Source: Bacteroidales bacterium
GTDB lineage: Bacteria; Bacteroidota; Bacteroidia; Bacteroidales; DTU049
DNA length: 64,000 nucleotides
Reading direction: 5' to 3'
Assembly: GCA_026418905.1 (NCBI GenBank)
Contig: JAOAAK010000009.1
Coordinates: 53,238-117,237, forward strand
Part shown: in pieces, positions 44,644-54,450 of the stretch
Position numbering within the stretch: the first letter of the stretch is position 1
How the letters are laid out: every line of letters begins with the position of its first letter
The notes under the pieces: generated by a model
What the model was told of the DNA's origin: nothing
What the model saw: the letters and a program-made list of their open reading frames with translations, nothing else
Database searches by the model: none
Translations under genes and position numbers: made by a program

Positions 44644-47600
44644 TTACTGCTGTTTTTTTCTTTTCGAGATATCGTAAGCTAGAGGTGTAGCAACAAAAAT
44701 TGAAGAGTAGGTACCAATAAGAACTCCAATTAAAAGAGCAAATGTAAATCCGCGAATTGAATCACCACCAAAAATCAGAAGAGCTAATAGTACGACGATG
44801 GTACTTCCTGCTGTGTTTAATGTTCTCATGAGAGTTGAATTAATGGCTCCGTTAATGTTCTCTGTCATGTTACGTTTTGGAAAGAGTTTTAAAAACTCAC
44901 GAATTCTGTCGAAAATGATAACCGTATCATTAATAGAATATCCAATTATAGTAAGAATTGCAGCGATAAAACTTTGATCTACTTCAAGTGTAAATGGAAG
45001 TATACCACTAAAGAGTGAATACATACCGGCTGTTATTAAAGAATCGTGTGCTAGTGCTATGACACCACCAAGACCAAATGTCCAGCGCTTGAATCGTATA
45101 GCAATGTAGATGAAAATTCCAATTAATGCTAAAATAAGAGCATAAATACCAGCCCTTTTGATATCAGCTGCTATGGTAGGTCCCACTTTTTCACTGCTTA
45201 GACGACCAATAACCTTGTCTGGATTATCTGAAACAAAGTCTTCAAATTTAATCGGAGTTTTATAAAAACCTTTAAGACCTTCATATAAGACTTTTTCGAC
45301 CAAAGAATCAGCCTTCGTTGAATTATCGTTAATGAGGTACTTGGTAGTTATACGTACTTGGTTAGTGGAGCCAAAAGATTTAACTTCAACTCCCTCTTTT
45401 ATGACTTTTAACAAAGATTGCCTAATTTCATTTACCTTAACAGGTTGATCAAAACGAACCACATAACTTCTCCCACCAGCGAAATCGACACCGGTTTCGA
45501 GTCCTTTGGTGAAAAGAGAAATTAAACTAAGAGTAATCAATCCGGCTGAGAAAACATATCCGAATTTTCTTAATTTGATAAAGTCAATTTTAGTGTTGGT
45601 TAAAATGTTTAATGTAAACGGAAAACCAAATGAGATTTTTTTATTGTAATCTAATAGGTATTCAAAGAAAAGACGAGAAATAAAAATAGATGTAAAGAGT
45701 GAAGTAAGAATCCCGATAATTAGAGTTACGGCAAAACCCTGAATAGGACCAGTTCCAAAATATGCAAGAATAATACCAGTTATAAGTGTTGTTACATTTC
45801 CGTCAATGATAGCGCTGTATGCATTTTTGTAACCATCTTCAATGGCAAGTCGAATACCTTTACCTATTCGTAATTCTTCTTTGATTCGTTCGTAAATAAT
45901 AACATTAGCATCAACAGCCATACCCAAGGTCAGAATAATACCAGCAATGCCAGGTAATGTCAGAGTGGCACCTAGAGAAGTCAATACTCCAAAAATGAGA
46001 AAGACATTAAAAAACAGTGCAATATTAGCTGCAACACCAGCTTTATTATAAAAGAAAATCATGTAAATGAGGACGACAATAAAAGCTATGATAAATGATA
46101 TGATACTCGAATGAATACTTTCTGCTCCAAGTGATGGCCCAACGATGGATTCTTGTATAATTCTTGCTGGGGCTGGTAGTTTTCCTGATTTAAGTACGTT
46201 TGCAAGATCTTGGGCTTCAGCTACCGTAAAATTGCCCGTAATTTGAGAACGACCTCCAGCAATTTCTGTTTGAACAACAGGATATGAATAAACTATGTTA
46301 TCAAGTACAATAGCAATAGATTTACCAATGTTTTTGCCTGTCATGTCTTTCCAGATTCTGGCTCCTTCAGAGTTCATGAGCATACTTACTTCTACTTTAC
46401 CAGTTTGATCGTAGTCTTGCCATGCATCAACGACTTTATCACCTTCAAGCTTAGGTCTGCCATCAGGAGTAGTGATTTTAATAGCTATGAGGCCATAAAA
46501 TTCTTTATTTTCCTTTGTAGTTAAAGGTTTAGCTTCCCATAAAAATCTAGTATTGGGGAAGATGTGAGAAACCATTTTTAGGTAACGTATAACTTGTGAT
46601 GTATCTTTTCCTTCGACATACCCCACGAGAGGTCCTTTACCAGGGTAATATTGCCCTTTTTCATCAGTGATAATGTTTAATCCTCCTTTGAAAAGACTTA
46701 AAAGGGGGTTTTCACTGATGGTTGATTTTAATGATGTATCAGTTTTAGGTGTTTGAACGGGAGTAAGAGCTTCTTCAAGAGTAGTTGGTTCTTTTGAAAC
46801 CTGAGTAGTATCTGTTTGTGGTGTGGTGTCTTGTATATTAAGTTGTTTTTTTAGTATAGCTTTAATTTCTTTGTCTGCTTCTACGAATTTATCATATATT
46901 TTATCAGCGCCGAATTCCCAAGTTTCCCAAAATTCAAGTTTTGCTGTTCCTTGTAATATTTTTCTAACACGTGTAGGATCCTTTACGCCAGGTAACTCGA
47001 TGAGGATACGATTTTGAGCACTAAGCTTTTGAATGTTAGGTTGAGCTACACCAAACTTGTCTATACGCTTTCGAAGGACAATGTAGGTGCGATCAATAGC
47101 ACTTGCAACTTCATCTTTCAAAAAAGTAATTACTTCTTCATCAGTTGAGGTAGGCTTTATCTTACTGCTGTTTTCTATTGTTGCAAAATAAACAGCTAAC
47201 GGCTTCTGAGGTTCAAGTTCTTTAATATTTCTAACAAAAATATCCACAAATGATTCGGAAGAATTGATTTTATCCCTTTGCGTTTTTTCAAGTGCTTGGT
47301 TAAATTTGGGATCTTTGTTATGTCCTGATAGTGCTTTAAGAATATCAATTTCGGATACTTCAAGTACGACGTTCATACCACCCTTAAGGTCGAGGCCCAA
47401 GCTAATTTCACGTTCTTTGCATTCACGGTAAGTAAATTTTCGTACGAGGAGATTATAAATGACCTCGCTCGACATTGAGTCTAAATATTTAGATTCTTTA
47501 GCTAAAGCAAGGGAATCGTAAATTAGCTGAAATTTTATAGGATCATTTTTGCTCAGCTCTTCTGCTTGTCTTTTTGTTTCTTCGCTGTGTGCATACCTAA

Positions 47601-47706
47601 ATGCAGCTTTTTCAACTTTTCTAGTGCACCAGGTAAAAGACAAGGAGAATAAGCTAACAAGGATGAATAGGACCGTGAAAAAGATAATAGTTCCTTTTAA
47701 TCGCAT
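44644..47706 (-). CDS. secDF: Protein translocase SecDF fusion
   Basis: The 1020-residue protein fuses SecD and SecF, each with six membrane helices, as is common in Bacteroidota. SecD features include LGLDLKGGMNVVLEV and a large periplasmic P1 region with a Thr/Pro-rich low-complexity stretch (about 300-330). The GGRSQITGNF and GMAVDANVIIYERI helices and, in the SecF half, GVDFAGGRSYVVRF and YSINDTVIIFDRIRE are diagnostic. It uses the proton gradient to complete Sec export, here also feeding T9SS clients. A TATTTTTG box lies upstream. Confidence 0.96.
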   Translation of the reverse strand: MRLKGTIIFFTVLFILVSLFSLSFTWCTRKVEKAAFRYAHSEETKRQAEELSKNDPIKFQLIYDSLALAKESKYLDSMSSEVIYNLLVRKFTYRECKEREISLGLDLKGGMNVVLEVSEIDILKALSGHNKDPKFNQALEKTQRDKINSSESFVDIFVRNIKELEPQKPLAVYFATIENSSKIKPTSTDEEVITFLKDEVASAIDRTYIVLRKRIDKFGVAQPNIQKLSAQNRILIELPGVKDPTRVRKILQGTAKLEFWETWEFGADKIYDKFVEADKEIKAILKKQLNIQDTTPQTDTTQVSKEPTTLEEALTPVQTPKTDTSLKSTISENPLLSLFKGGLNIITDEKGQYYPGKGPLVGYVEGKDTSQVIRYLKMVSHIFPNTRFLWEAKPLTTKENKEFYGLIAIKITTPDGRPKLEGDKVVDAWQDYDQTGKVEVSMLMNSEGARIWKDMTGKNIGKSIAIVLDNIVYSYPVVQTEIAGGRSQITGNFTVAEAQDLANVLKSGKLPAPARIIQESIVGPSLGAESIHSSIISFIIAFIVVLIYMIFFYNKAGVAANIALFFNVFLIFGVLTSLGATLTLPGIAGIILTLGMAVDANVIIYERIKEELRIGKGIRLAIEDGYKNAYSAIIDGNVTTLITGIILAYFGTGPIQGFAVTLIIGILTSLFTSIFISRLFFEYLLDYNKKISFGFPFTLNILTNTKIDFIKLRKFGYVFSAGLITLSLISLFTKGLETGVDFAGGRSYVVRFDQPVKVNEIRQSLLKVIKEGVEVKSFGSTNQVRITTKYLINDNSTKADSLVEKVLYEGLKGFYKTPIKFEDFVSDNPDKVIGRLSSEKVGPTIAADIKRAGIYALILALIGIFIYIAIRFKRWTFGLGGVIALAHDSLITAGMYSLFSGILPFTLEVDQSFIAAILTIIGYSINDTVIIFDRIREFLKLFPKRNMTENINGAINSTLMRTLNTAGSTIVVLLALLIFGGDSIRGFTFALLIGVLIGTYSSIFVATPLAYDISKRKKQQ

Positions 47707-47734
47707 AGATAATTATTTTTCTGAAAATGATTTG

Positions 47735-47742
47735 CAAAAATA
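47735..47742 (-). promoter_or_regulatory. Possible -7 element for secDF
   Basis: Minus strand reads TATTTTTG, a TAnnTTTG match, 28 bases before the secDF ATG. No clear -33 element. Confidence 0.35.
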
Positions 47743-47793
47743 GAACAAGGAAACGAATTGAAAAAATTTAATTGTAAAATACGATTCATACTA

Positions 47794-48252
47794 CTATAAT
47801 TGAGAAAGTGTACGAAGTATCCTGGGAGTTATGGTTAATTCAAGCATGAGTTTACGATAATTAATAATAGCTTTCGTTGACATGAGGAAGTCGTTACCCA
47901 TAATCCCATCAATGGGTTGCAATTCCATAGTTATAAGTTGGTTATTAATATGAGATAAATCGAGTGTAACAAAAACTATATTCTTCAATTCACAGTCTTC
48001 GATGGAGAAAGATTTAGCTTGAGCCAAAGATATTTCAAGAGGGGTAGTACCAATTCCTAGGACTTTTTCATCTTCTTTGATGGGCAGATATTCAAGATGA
48101 AAATACGTAAGTTTACTATTATCGATGACAGATCTTGATGCTCCGGTATCTAGCAAAAAAAAAGCATTTTGTTGATTGATTTTACAGTAAATACCTACGT
48201 GCAAGAACTTCTTTTCAACAACAATCTGATGTAATTTGGTAAATATTTTCAT
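47794..48252 (-). CDS. Retropepsin-like aspartic protease
   Basis: The 152-residue protein carries a clan AA domain: the catalytic DTGAS motif in FLLDTGASRSVID, a flap region and the IDGIMGNDFL segment that follows the second conserved strand. Such single-domain proteins act as homodimers. There is no signal peptide, so it appears cytoplasmic. Substrates are unknown. Its start overlaps the stop of the LOG-family gene (TAATG), indicating coupled translation. Confidence 0.8.
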   Translation of the reverse strand: MKIFTKLHQIVVEKKFLHVGIYCKINQQNAFFLLDTGASRSVIDNSKLTYFHLEYLPIKEDEKVLGIGTTPLEISLAQAKSFSIEDCELKNIVFVTLDLSHINNQLITMELQPIDGIMGNDFLMSTKAIINYRKLMLELTITPRILRTLSQL

Positions 48253-48983
48253 TAAAAGTTAGGTTTGAGAGCATATTTGACATAGAACCTTTCGATGATA
48301 TCAACTGCTTCAGTTTCTTCATCTACTACATGGAATAAATGCAAATCTTTTTCGTGAATATTCTTTTCTTTGAGGACGGTGTTTTTTAGCCAGTCTATCA
48401 TCCCTTTCCAGTAATCCTTACTAATAAGGACAATAGGAAAGTGAGCAATCTTTCCAGTTTGAATCAGGGTTAGTGATTCGAAAAGCTCATCACATGTACC
48501 AAATCCGCCAGGAAGTACTATAAAACCTTGACTGTATTTAGTAAACATGGTTTTTCTAACAAAAAAATATTTAAAAGTGATAAGTTTATCCGGATCTATG
48601 TAAGGATTTGGAGCTTGTTCGTGCGGAAGAGTGATGTTCAAACCAACGGATTTTCCACCAGCTTTTTTAGCCCCTTTGTTTGCAGCTTCCATAATACCTG
48701 GTCCACCACCGGTGATCACACCAAAACCACGCTTCACCAACAGATAGGCTATTTTGCTTGCCATCTTGTAATATTTGTGATTCTCAGGAGTACGTGCTGA
48801 ACCAAAGATTGTAACACATGGTCCAATGGCTGCTAATTTTTCAAAACCTTCTACGAATTCAGACATAATTTTGAAAATCTGCCACGAGTCAAAACTCCTA
48901 ATTTCCGTCCAATCGCGGGGTTCGAGGGCTTTTCGGATTTTTTCTTCTTCTGAAAAATTCAATTCATCTTCATAATTGTTCAT
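48252..48983 (-). CDS. LOG family (TIGR00730) phosphoribohydrolase-like protein
   Basis: The 243-residue Rossmann-fold protein has the lysine-decarboxylase-like LOG motifs GGGPGIMEAANKGA and PGGFGTCDELFE. In plants and actinobacteria such proteins release cytokinin bases from nucleoside 5'-monophosphates; the usual bacterial role is a nucleotide-sugar or AMP phosphoribohydrolase. The true substrate is not known here. It overlaps uvrA by 14 bases and the protease by 1. Confidence 0.9.
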   Translation of the reverse strand: MNNYEDELNFSEEEKIRKALEPRDWTEIRSFDSWQIFKIMSEFVEGFEKLAAIGPCVTIFGSARTPENHKYYKMASKIAYLLVKRGFGVITGGGPGIMEAANKGAKKAGGKSVGLNITLPHEQAPNPYIDPDKLITFKYFFVRKTMFTKYSQGFIVLPGGFGTCDELFESLTLIQTGKIAHFPIVLISKDYWKGMIDWLKNTVLKEKNIHEKDLHLFHVVDEETEAVDIIERFYVKYALKPNF

Positions 48984-51828
48984 AACAAAACGTTTTTGCT
49001 TTTTTTGATTTAAGATGTTCGGAAAGAAAAATACCAGTCAGTGATTCCGTCCTTTTGCATATTTCTTCTGGGGTCCCTTGAGCTATAAGATAGCCACCGT
49101 TTTCACCACCTTCTGGTCCAAGATCAATAATATAATCAGCGTATGCGATAACGTCCATTTGATGTTCGATCACAATAATTGTGTTACCCTTTTCAACAAG
49201 CGAATTTAATAACTTTAACAATACGCGAATATCCTCAAAATGTAACCCTGTTGTGGGCTCGTCTAAAACATAGAGAGCATTTCCATGATTTTTTCTGGCA
49301 AGTTCTGTAGCCAGTTTAACACGTTGAGCTTCACCTCCTGAAAGGGTTGTACTTGGTTGCCCTAGACGTAAATATCCAAGACCCACGTCGTTGAGGGTTT
49401 TTACAATGGGAAAAATATTAGGTTGATTTTCAAAAAAATGGGTAGCTTCTTCTATCGTCATATTGAGAATATCGTATATATTTTTACCTTTAAATCTAAT
49501 AGACAATGTCATGTCATTGTATTTTTTGCCGTTGCATACAGGACATATTATATGTACATCAGGTAGGAAATTCATTTCAATAGTAAGTTCTCCAGCTCCT
49601 TTGCAGTGTTCACATCTTCCTCCTGGGATATTAAACGAAAAACGACCTGGTTTATAGCCATAAGCCATAGATGTTGGTAATTGTGCAAAGAGTTTTCTGA
49701 TTTCATCGAATACACCAGTGTAGGTAGCAGGATTGCTACGAGGGGTTCTCCCAATGGGTGTTTGATCGATGGTAATAAGTTTTTTGAGTTTTTCTATTCC
49801 CTTAATCGACTTAAAAGGAAGAGGTTTCCGAGAGGAATGATTTAATTTTTGTTCGAGAGCTGGTACGAGTGTTTCCATGATTAAAGAACTTTTTCCACTT
49901 CCAGAAACACCAGTTACGCAAACAAACAAACCAAGTGGTATGGCAAGATCAATGTTTTTCAAGTTATGCCCATGTGCTTGTTCTATGATAAGCCAATCCT
50001 TACCAGGTTTGCGTCGTTTAGTTGGAATAGGAATGCACTTTTTACCAGATAAATACTGACATGTAAGTGTGTTGCATTCGAGCATTTCTTTCGGTGTACC
50101 AGATCCAACAATTTTTCCCCCTTTTATTCCTGCACCGGGACCCATGTCAATAATGTAATCAGCAGATCTCATCATTGTTTCATCATGTTCAACAACAATA
50201 ATAGTATTGCCTAAGTCTCTTAGATTATGTAAGCTTTTGATGAGTTTGTGATTATCTGCAGCATGAAGGCCAATACTTGGTTCATCAAGGATGTATATCA
50301 CGTTGGTGAGACCACTTCCTAATTGGGAAGCCAAACGTATACGTTGAGATTCACCACCTGAGAGCGTTGACGTAGGCCTATCGAGTGAAAGATATCCCAG
50401 CCCGATCTCAAGCAAAAGTTTAGTTCTTTTATGGACTTCATTGAGTATTTCTTGAGCAATAAGTTTTTGAGAATGACTTAGGTCCTGAGTCAGATTTTGA
50501 ATCCAATTGAAAAATTTTTTTAAAGACCATGCACTTACTTCAGTAATCTCGTAACCTGAAATTTTAAAAATAAGATTTTCAGATTTCAGACGTTTTCCAA
50601 GGCACTCGGGGCATTGGATTTGCTGTATGTATTCGTTTGTCCACCGTTTTGCCCTTGCTTCTTCAGCTTTAAGAGATTCATCTTTTAAAATATTAATAAT
50701 CCCCTCAAATTGAATAGGAATTGTATGATTGACTTGTGATGTGGGAGAAAAATAGTTTACCATCCCTTCAAAACCGTAAAGAAGACTGTTGATTGCTTCT
50801 TGGGGTAATTCGCCAATGGGATCGTCAAGTGATGCATTAAAGTAATATAAAATTTTGTCAATGATATAAAAAAGATAGTTGTTTTGATAATTTCCCAAAG
50901 GAGAAATTCCTCCTTTTTTTATGGATTTGCTAGGATCGGGAATTAATTTTTTTAAATCCACATCATATATGTAGCCAAGACCATTGCAGCGAGGGCATGC
51001 ACCATACGGACTATTAAAAGAAAAATTGTTGGGTTCAGGGGCAGGACAGGAATAGCCAGTATCTTCACACATGTAATCTTTGCTAAAATATTTTAATTCT
51101 TGTTTTTCTTCGTGGAAAATGGCTATTGTTCCCTTTCCCAATTTTAAAGCTTGGGAGAGTGAATTTTTAAGTCTTTCCAAATTTTTTTCTTCCAAAGTGA
51201 ATCGATCGATCACCAATTCGATATCATGAATTTTGTACCTATCAAGTTTTAATCTTGGATGGATTTCGACAATTTCTCCGTCTACTCTACATAATTCATA
51301 GCCTTTTTCGAAAAAACTTTTGAATAGTTCGGCATAATGACCTTTTCGACTTCGAACGAGCGGTACGAGAAGAAGAATTTTCTGTTGTTTGTAGATTTTA
51401 AAAAGTTTTTCAAGTAGTTCTTCTTGCGAGTATTTTATCATTGGTTTACCTGTATAGGGAGAATAAGCTGTGGCAATACGTGCATAAAGAAGACGAAGAA
51501 AGTCGTATATTTCAGTAATGGTTCCCACGGTAGAACGCGGATTATTGATGACATTTTTCTGTTCGATGGCAATGACTGGAGAAAGTCCTTGAATAGTATC
51601 TACATCTGGCTTGTACATGTCGCCAATGAATTGTCTTGTGTAGAGCCCAAAAGTTTCGAAATAGCGTCTTTGTCCTTCTTGGTAAAGCGTGTTGAAGGCA
51701 AGAGAAGATTTGCCACTTCCACTAATACCTGTAATGACAGTTAAAGCATAACGTGGAATACGAACATAAATATTCTTTAAATTATTTTCCCGAGCTCCTT
51801 CGACGATGATCCAGTCATCAAATTGCAT
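48970..51828 (-). CDS. uvrA: Excinuclease ABC subunit A
   Basis: The 952-residue ATPase recognises DNA damage and loads UvrB in nucleotide excision repair. Two ABC modules are present: Walker A GISGSGKSS and GVSGSGKSS, ABC signatures TLSGGESQRIRLA and TLSGGEAQRVKLA, and Walker B ILDEP and VLDEPTTGLH. Zinc-binding Cys pairs are visible (CPRCNGLG, CEHCKGAG and CPVCNGKKY). Length is normal. It is in the middle of a minus-strand run between a lytic transglycosylase and the LOG gene. Confidence 0.97.
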   Translation of the reverse strand: MQFDDWIIVEGARENNLKNIYVRIPRYALTVITGISGSGKSSLAFNTLYQEGQRRYFETFGLYTRQFIGDMYKPDVDTIQGLSPVIAIEQKNVINNPRSTVGTITEIYDFLRLLYARIATAYSPYTGKPMIKYSQEELLEKLFKIYKQQKILLLVPLVRSRKGHYAELFKSFFEKGYELCRVDGEIVEIHPRLKLDRYKIHDIELVIDRFTLEEKNLERLKNSLSQALKLGKGTIAIFHEEKQELKYFSKDYMCEDTGYSCPAPEPNNFSFNSPYGACPRCNGLGYIYDVDLKKLIPDPSKSIKKGGISPLGNYQNNYLFYIIDKILYYFNASLDDPIGELPQEAINSLLYGFEGMVNYFSPTSQVNHTIPIQFEGIINILKDESLKAEEARAKRWTNEYIQQIQCPECLGKRLKSENLIFKISGYEITEVSAWSLKKFFNWIQNLTQDLSHSQKLIAQEILNEVHKRTKLLLEIGLGYLSLDRPTSTLSGGESQRIRLASQLGSGLTNVIYILDEPSIGLHAADNHKLIKSLHNLRDLGNTIIVVEHDETMMRSADYIIDMGPGAGIKGGKIVGSGTPKEMLECNTLTCQYLSGKKCIPIPTKRRKPGKDWLIIEQAHGHNLKNIDLAIPLGLFVCVTGVSGSGKSSLIMETLVPALEQKLNHSSRKPLPFKSIKGIEKLKKLITIDQTPIGRTPRSNPATYTGVFDEIRKLFAQLPTSMAYGYKPGRFSFNIPGGRCEHCKGAGELTIEMNFLPDVHIICPVCNGKKYNDMTLSIRFKGKNIYDILNMTIEEATHFFENQPNIFPIVKTLNDVGLGYLRLGQPSTTLSGGEAQRVKLATELARKNHGNALYVLDEPTTGLHFEDIRVLLKLLNSLVEKGNTIIVIEHQMDVIAYADYIIDLGPEGGENGGYLIAQGTPEEICKRTESLTGIFLSEHLKSKKAKTFCYEQL

Positions 51829-51852
51829 AGCGTCAAGTAGGTTTCTGCAAAT

Positions 51853-52845
51853 TTAAAATTTGATTGTATCGCCTACAATTTTTTCAGGTTCTTTTAGATC
51901 AGATATATAACTATCAAAATTTAGCTTAGACGGAATAAAGAAAGAATATTTTTTATTTGTAGGTGCAGGAAGGGAAAAACCTTTTATCCATGGATTGAAA
52001 TATTTAAGTTCTGCATAAGTCAAATGATAACGATGACCCCATTTTACAAGATCAGTAATGGCGGAATCTATTTCTATCCACGTACCTTGCCATGGTTGAT
52101 AAACATCCTTTTGTCGAAGAAAAAAACCATAACGTGTAGGGTTTTCACAGATGAGCTTATATGCAATGATACGATATATGTAGCGTGATGTTTCTTCATT
52201 CATAGAAAGAAAATAATAATTGTTGGTTTGTTGAGTATTGATATATTCCTGAATTTTCTTAGGTCCAGCATTGTAAACTGAAGCGGCTAAGGTATAGCTT
52301 CCATATTGTTTTTTTAAGTCTTTTATATATTGACAAGCAGCTCGCGTGGAAAAAATTATGTGATTTCGTTCATCTAAATAGGAATTGACTTCAAGACCAT
52401 ATTGTTTGGCTGTTTCTTTCATGAATTGCCAGTATCCAGTAGCTCCGGCTGGTGAAACTGGAGTGGAAAGTTCGCTTTCGGTGACAGCTAGATACTTAAA
52501 ATCATCTGGGATTCCATTTTCCTTGAGGATAGGTTCAATGATAGGGAAAAAACGAAAAGTTCGTTTTATGATAAGCATGGTTCTACTGTGCCAATACATA
52601 ACAGCCATGAGCTCTCTTTCTAAATTTTCACGAACCATGATGTGTTCGATGGGAACTTTTTCATCGAAAATCTTGATGGAATCTGGAATATAAGGCTGGA
52701 AGATTTTATAGGTTTGTTTTTGGACATCAAAATAACGATCATTGATGTTTTTATTTTCTGGTAAAATTCTGGTAGAAATAAGAAATATATTCGTAAGTAT
52801 TAGAATCCCGATGAAAAAAATAAAGATAAAATTACTTTTTTTCAT
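51853..52845 (-). CDS. Membrane-anchored lytic transglycosylase (SLT domain, MltD-like)
   Basis: The 330-residue protein has an N-terminal hydrophobic anchor (FIFIFFIGILILTNIFLI) and an SLT lysozyme-like domain with catalytic glutamate in VTESEL followed by SPAGATGYWQFMK and AASVYNAGPKKI. It cleaves peptidoglycan to give 1,6-anhydro products, for growth or envelope-machine insertion. A C-terminal TYAELKYFNPWIKG segment looks like a degenerate LysM. It overlaps the wecA-like gene by 14 bases and precedes uvrA by 24. Confidence 0.88.
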   Translation of the reverse strand: MKKSNFIFIFFIGILILTNIFLISTRILPENKNINDRYFDVQKQTYKIFQPYIPDSIKIFDEKVPIEHIMVRENLERELMAVMYWHSRTMLIIKRTFRFFPIIEPILKENGIPDDFKYLAVTESELSTPVSPAGATGYWQFMKETAKQYGLEVNSYLDERNHIIFSTRAACQYIKDLKKQYGSYTLAASVYNAGPKKIQEYINTQQTNNYYFLSMNEETSRYIYRIIAYKLICENPTRYGFFLRQKDVYQPWQGTWIEIDSAITDLVKWGHRYHLTYAELKYFNPWIKGFSLPAPTNKKYSFFIPSKLNFDSYISDLKEPEKIVGDTIKF

Positions 52846-53893
52846 TATCGTTTTTTACGATGAAAAACAATAAAACAAAGAAAAACAAGGTAAAAGCACC
52901 AGAAAAAGATAAAATTCCAAGCCAGATAAAAGCATTCCATCCCTTTAATTGAGTAATTAAAAGTAAAATTAAATTGATGAGAATTAAATAAAAGATGATG
53001 AAGATATTTACTTGTTTTTCGTTCAGCCCCAAATAAATCAAGTGATGATTAGTATGATCTTTACCGCCATGCCAGGGCATTTTTCCGAGAAAAAGACGAC
53101 GAATAGTGACAAGAAAAATATCTGTGATAGGCCAAAGATACACAAGCCATATGATGGAAAGATGAGGAAAAAAACCTAGTTGTTTTAAATTAAAATTATT
53201 CCAAACGTATTCAATACCAGCATAACTTACTAATAAACCAAGAAATAAACTTCCGTTATCGCCCATATAATATTTAGCAGGTGGAAAGTTAAAAAGCAGA
53301 AAAGCAAGTAAAAAGCCAATAACACCAGTAAAAATAAAAATTGTGGACTCGTTTAGAGTTGAAAATAAAGAAAGTATAATGATCGATAACACAATACCAA
53401 TGGTCAATAAAGAAGCAACACCATCCATATTATCCAAAAAATTAATTGCATTCATAAGCCCAACTATCCAAAAGTATGTTAGTAGGAAATCAAGAATATA
53501 GATTTCGAAGAAATGAATCATATTACCGGAAAAAACTAAAACAAAAGCTATAAGTGTTTGCATGAGAAACTTAACAATAGGTTTAATTTTTTTGGCATCA
53601 TCAACAAGTCCAGTTACGAATGATAAAAAAGCAGCCAATAAGAAGCCGTTGAAAGAAAGTGAACTAAAGACTGTAAAATTATCCTTAAAAAGATAAGAAT
53701 AAAATAAAATAATTGTAAACATAATAAAAAAACCGATCCCACCTACGGTAGGTTTAGATTGTAAGGACCATCTTTGCTCAGATAAATCATTCTGAATCCG
53801 TAGGGTTCCAGAAAATTTGTAAAGTGCATAAAATAAAACAATTGATAATAAAAATATAACACCTCCGAATACTAAAATAGAATAAGTGTTCAT
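52832..53893 (-). CDS. Polyprenyl-phosphate sugar-1-phosphate transferase (WecA/MraY family)
   Basis: The 353-residue membrane protein has about ten helices and the family motifs: KPTVGGIGFF, the acidic LVDDAKKIKP loop, the NAINFLDNMDG motif, YYMGDNGSLFLG, and the histidine-rich GGKDHTNHHL loop. It attaches a sugar-1-phosphate, probably GlcNAc-1-P, to undecaprenyl phosphate and starts lipid-linked glycan synthesis. The position after wza, wzc and rfbC points to surface polysaccharide synthesis. It is not the peptidoglycan MraY, because the KDHTNHH loop is of WecA type. Confidence 0.9.
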   Translation of the reverse strand: MNTYSILVFGGVIFLLSIVLFYALYKFSGTLRIQNDLSEQRWSLQSKPTVGGIGFFIMFTIILFYSYLFKDNFTVFSSLSFNGFLLAAFLSFVTGLVDDAKKIKPIVKFLMQTLIAFVLVFSGNMIHFFEIYILDFLLTYFWIVGLMNAINFLDNMDGVASLLTIGIVLSIIILSLFSTLNESTIFIFTGVIGFLLAFLLFNFPPAKYYMGDNGSLFLGLLVSYAGIEYVWNNFNLKQLGFFPHLSIIWLVYLWPITDIFLVTIRRLFLGKMPWHGGKDHTNHHLIYLGLNEKQVNIFIIFYLILINLILLLITQLKGWNAFIWLGILSFSGAFTLFFFVLLFFIVKNDNEKK

Positions 53894-53904
53894 TAGGTAT
53901 TTTT

Positions 53905-54450
53905 TTAAAAATAGTCATCAAATGCTTGATTAAATAAAATTCCTTTAGCATCTTTTTCGCTTATAATAGGATTAGAAACAGGCCATGGAATAGCCAGTTC
54001 TGGATCATTCCAGAGAATGGTTCGTTCAGCTTCAGGATGGTAATAGGCGGAGCATTTGTAATGAACACGGTTGAATTCATCCAGGGTTACAAATCCATGA
54101 GCCATCCCAGAAGGTATGAAAAGTTGATAATTATTTTCAGCTGAAAGTTCCACCATGATGTATTTACCAAAAGTAGGGGAATTACGACGTAAATCAACAA
54201 CTACATCAAGAATCTTTCCTTGAATAACTCTTACGAGTTTAGCTTGACTATAAGGTTTTTTCTGAAAATGCAACCCTCTGATAACATTTTTTATGGAAAA
54301 ACTCTCGTTGTCCTGAACGAATTCGACATCAATACCAGCTTCCTTATATCTTTCAACATGAAAAGCTTCGAAAAAATAACCTCGTTGATCACTGAAAATT
54401 CTAGGCTTTATAAGGATAACACCCTTAATGAATAGATTTTCTACTATCAT
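53905..54450 (-). CDS. rfbC: dTDP-4-dehydrorhamnose 3,5-epimerase
   Basis: The 181-residue cupin enzyme epimerises dTDP-4-keto-6-deoxyglucose on the route to dTDP-L-rhamnose. Conserved features are FSDQRGYFFE, VIRGLHFQ with the catalytic histidine, VVVDLRRNSPTFG and PSGMAHGF. The partner genes rfbA, rfbB and rfbD are not in the window, so they must be elsewhere. It overlaps wzc by 4 bases and lies 11 bases before the wecA-like gene. Confidence 0.95.
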   Translation of the reverse strand: MIVENLFIKGVILIKPRIFSDQRGYFFEAFHVERYKEAGIDVEFVQDNESFSIKNVIRGLHFQKKPYSQAKLVRVIQGKILDVVVDLRRNSPTFGKYIMVELSAENNYQLFIPSGMAHGFVTLDEFNRVHYKCSAYYHPEAERTILWNDPELAIPWPVSNPIISEKDAKGILFNQAFDDYF

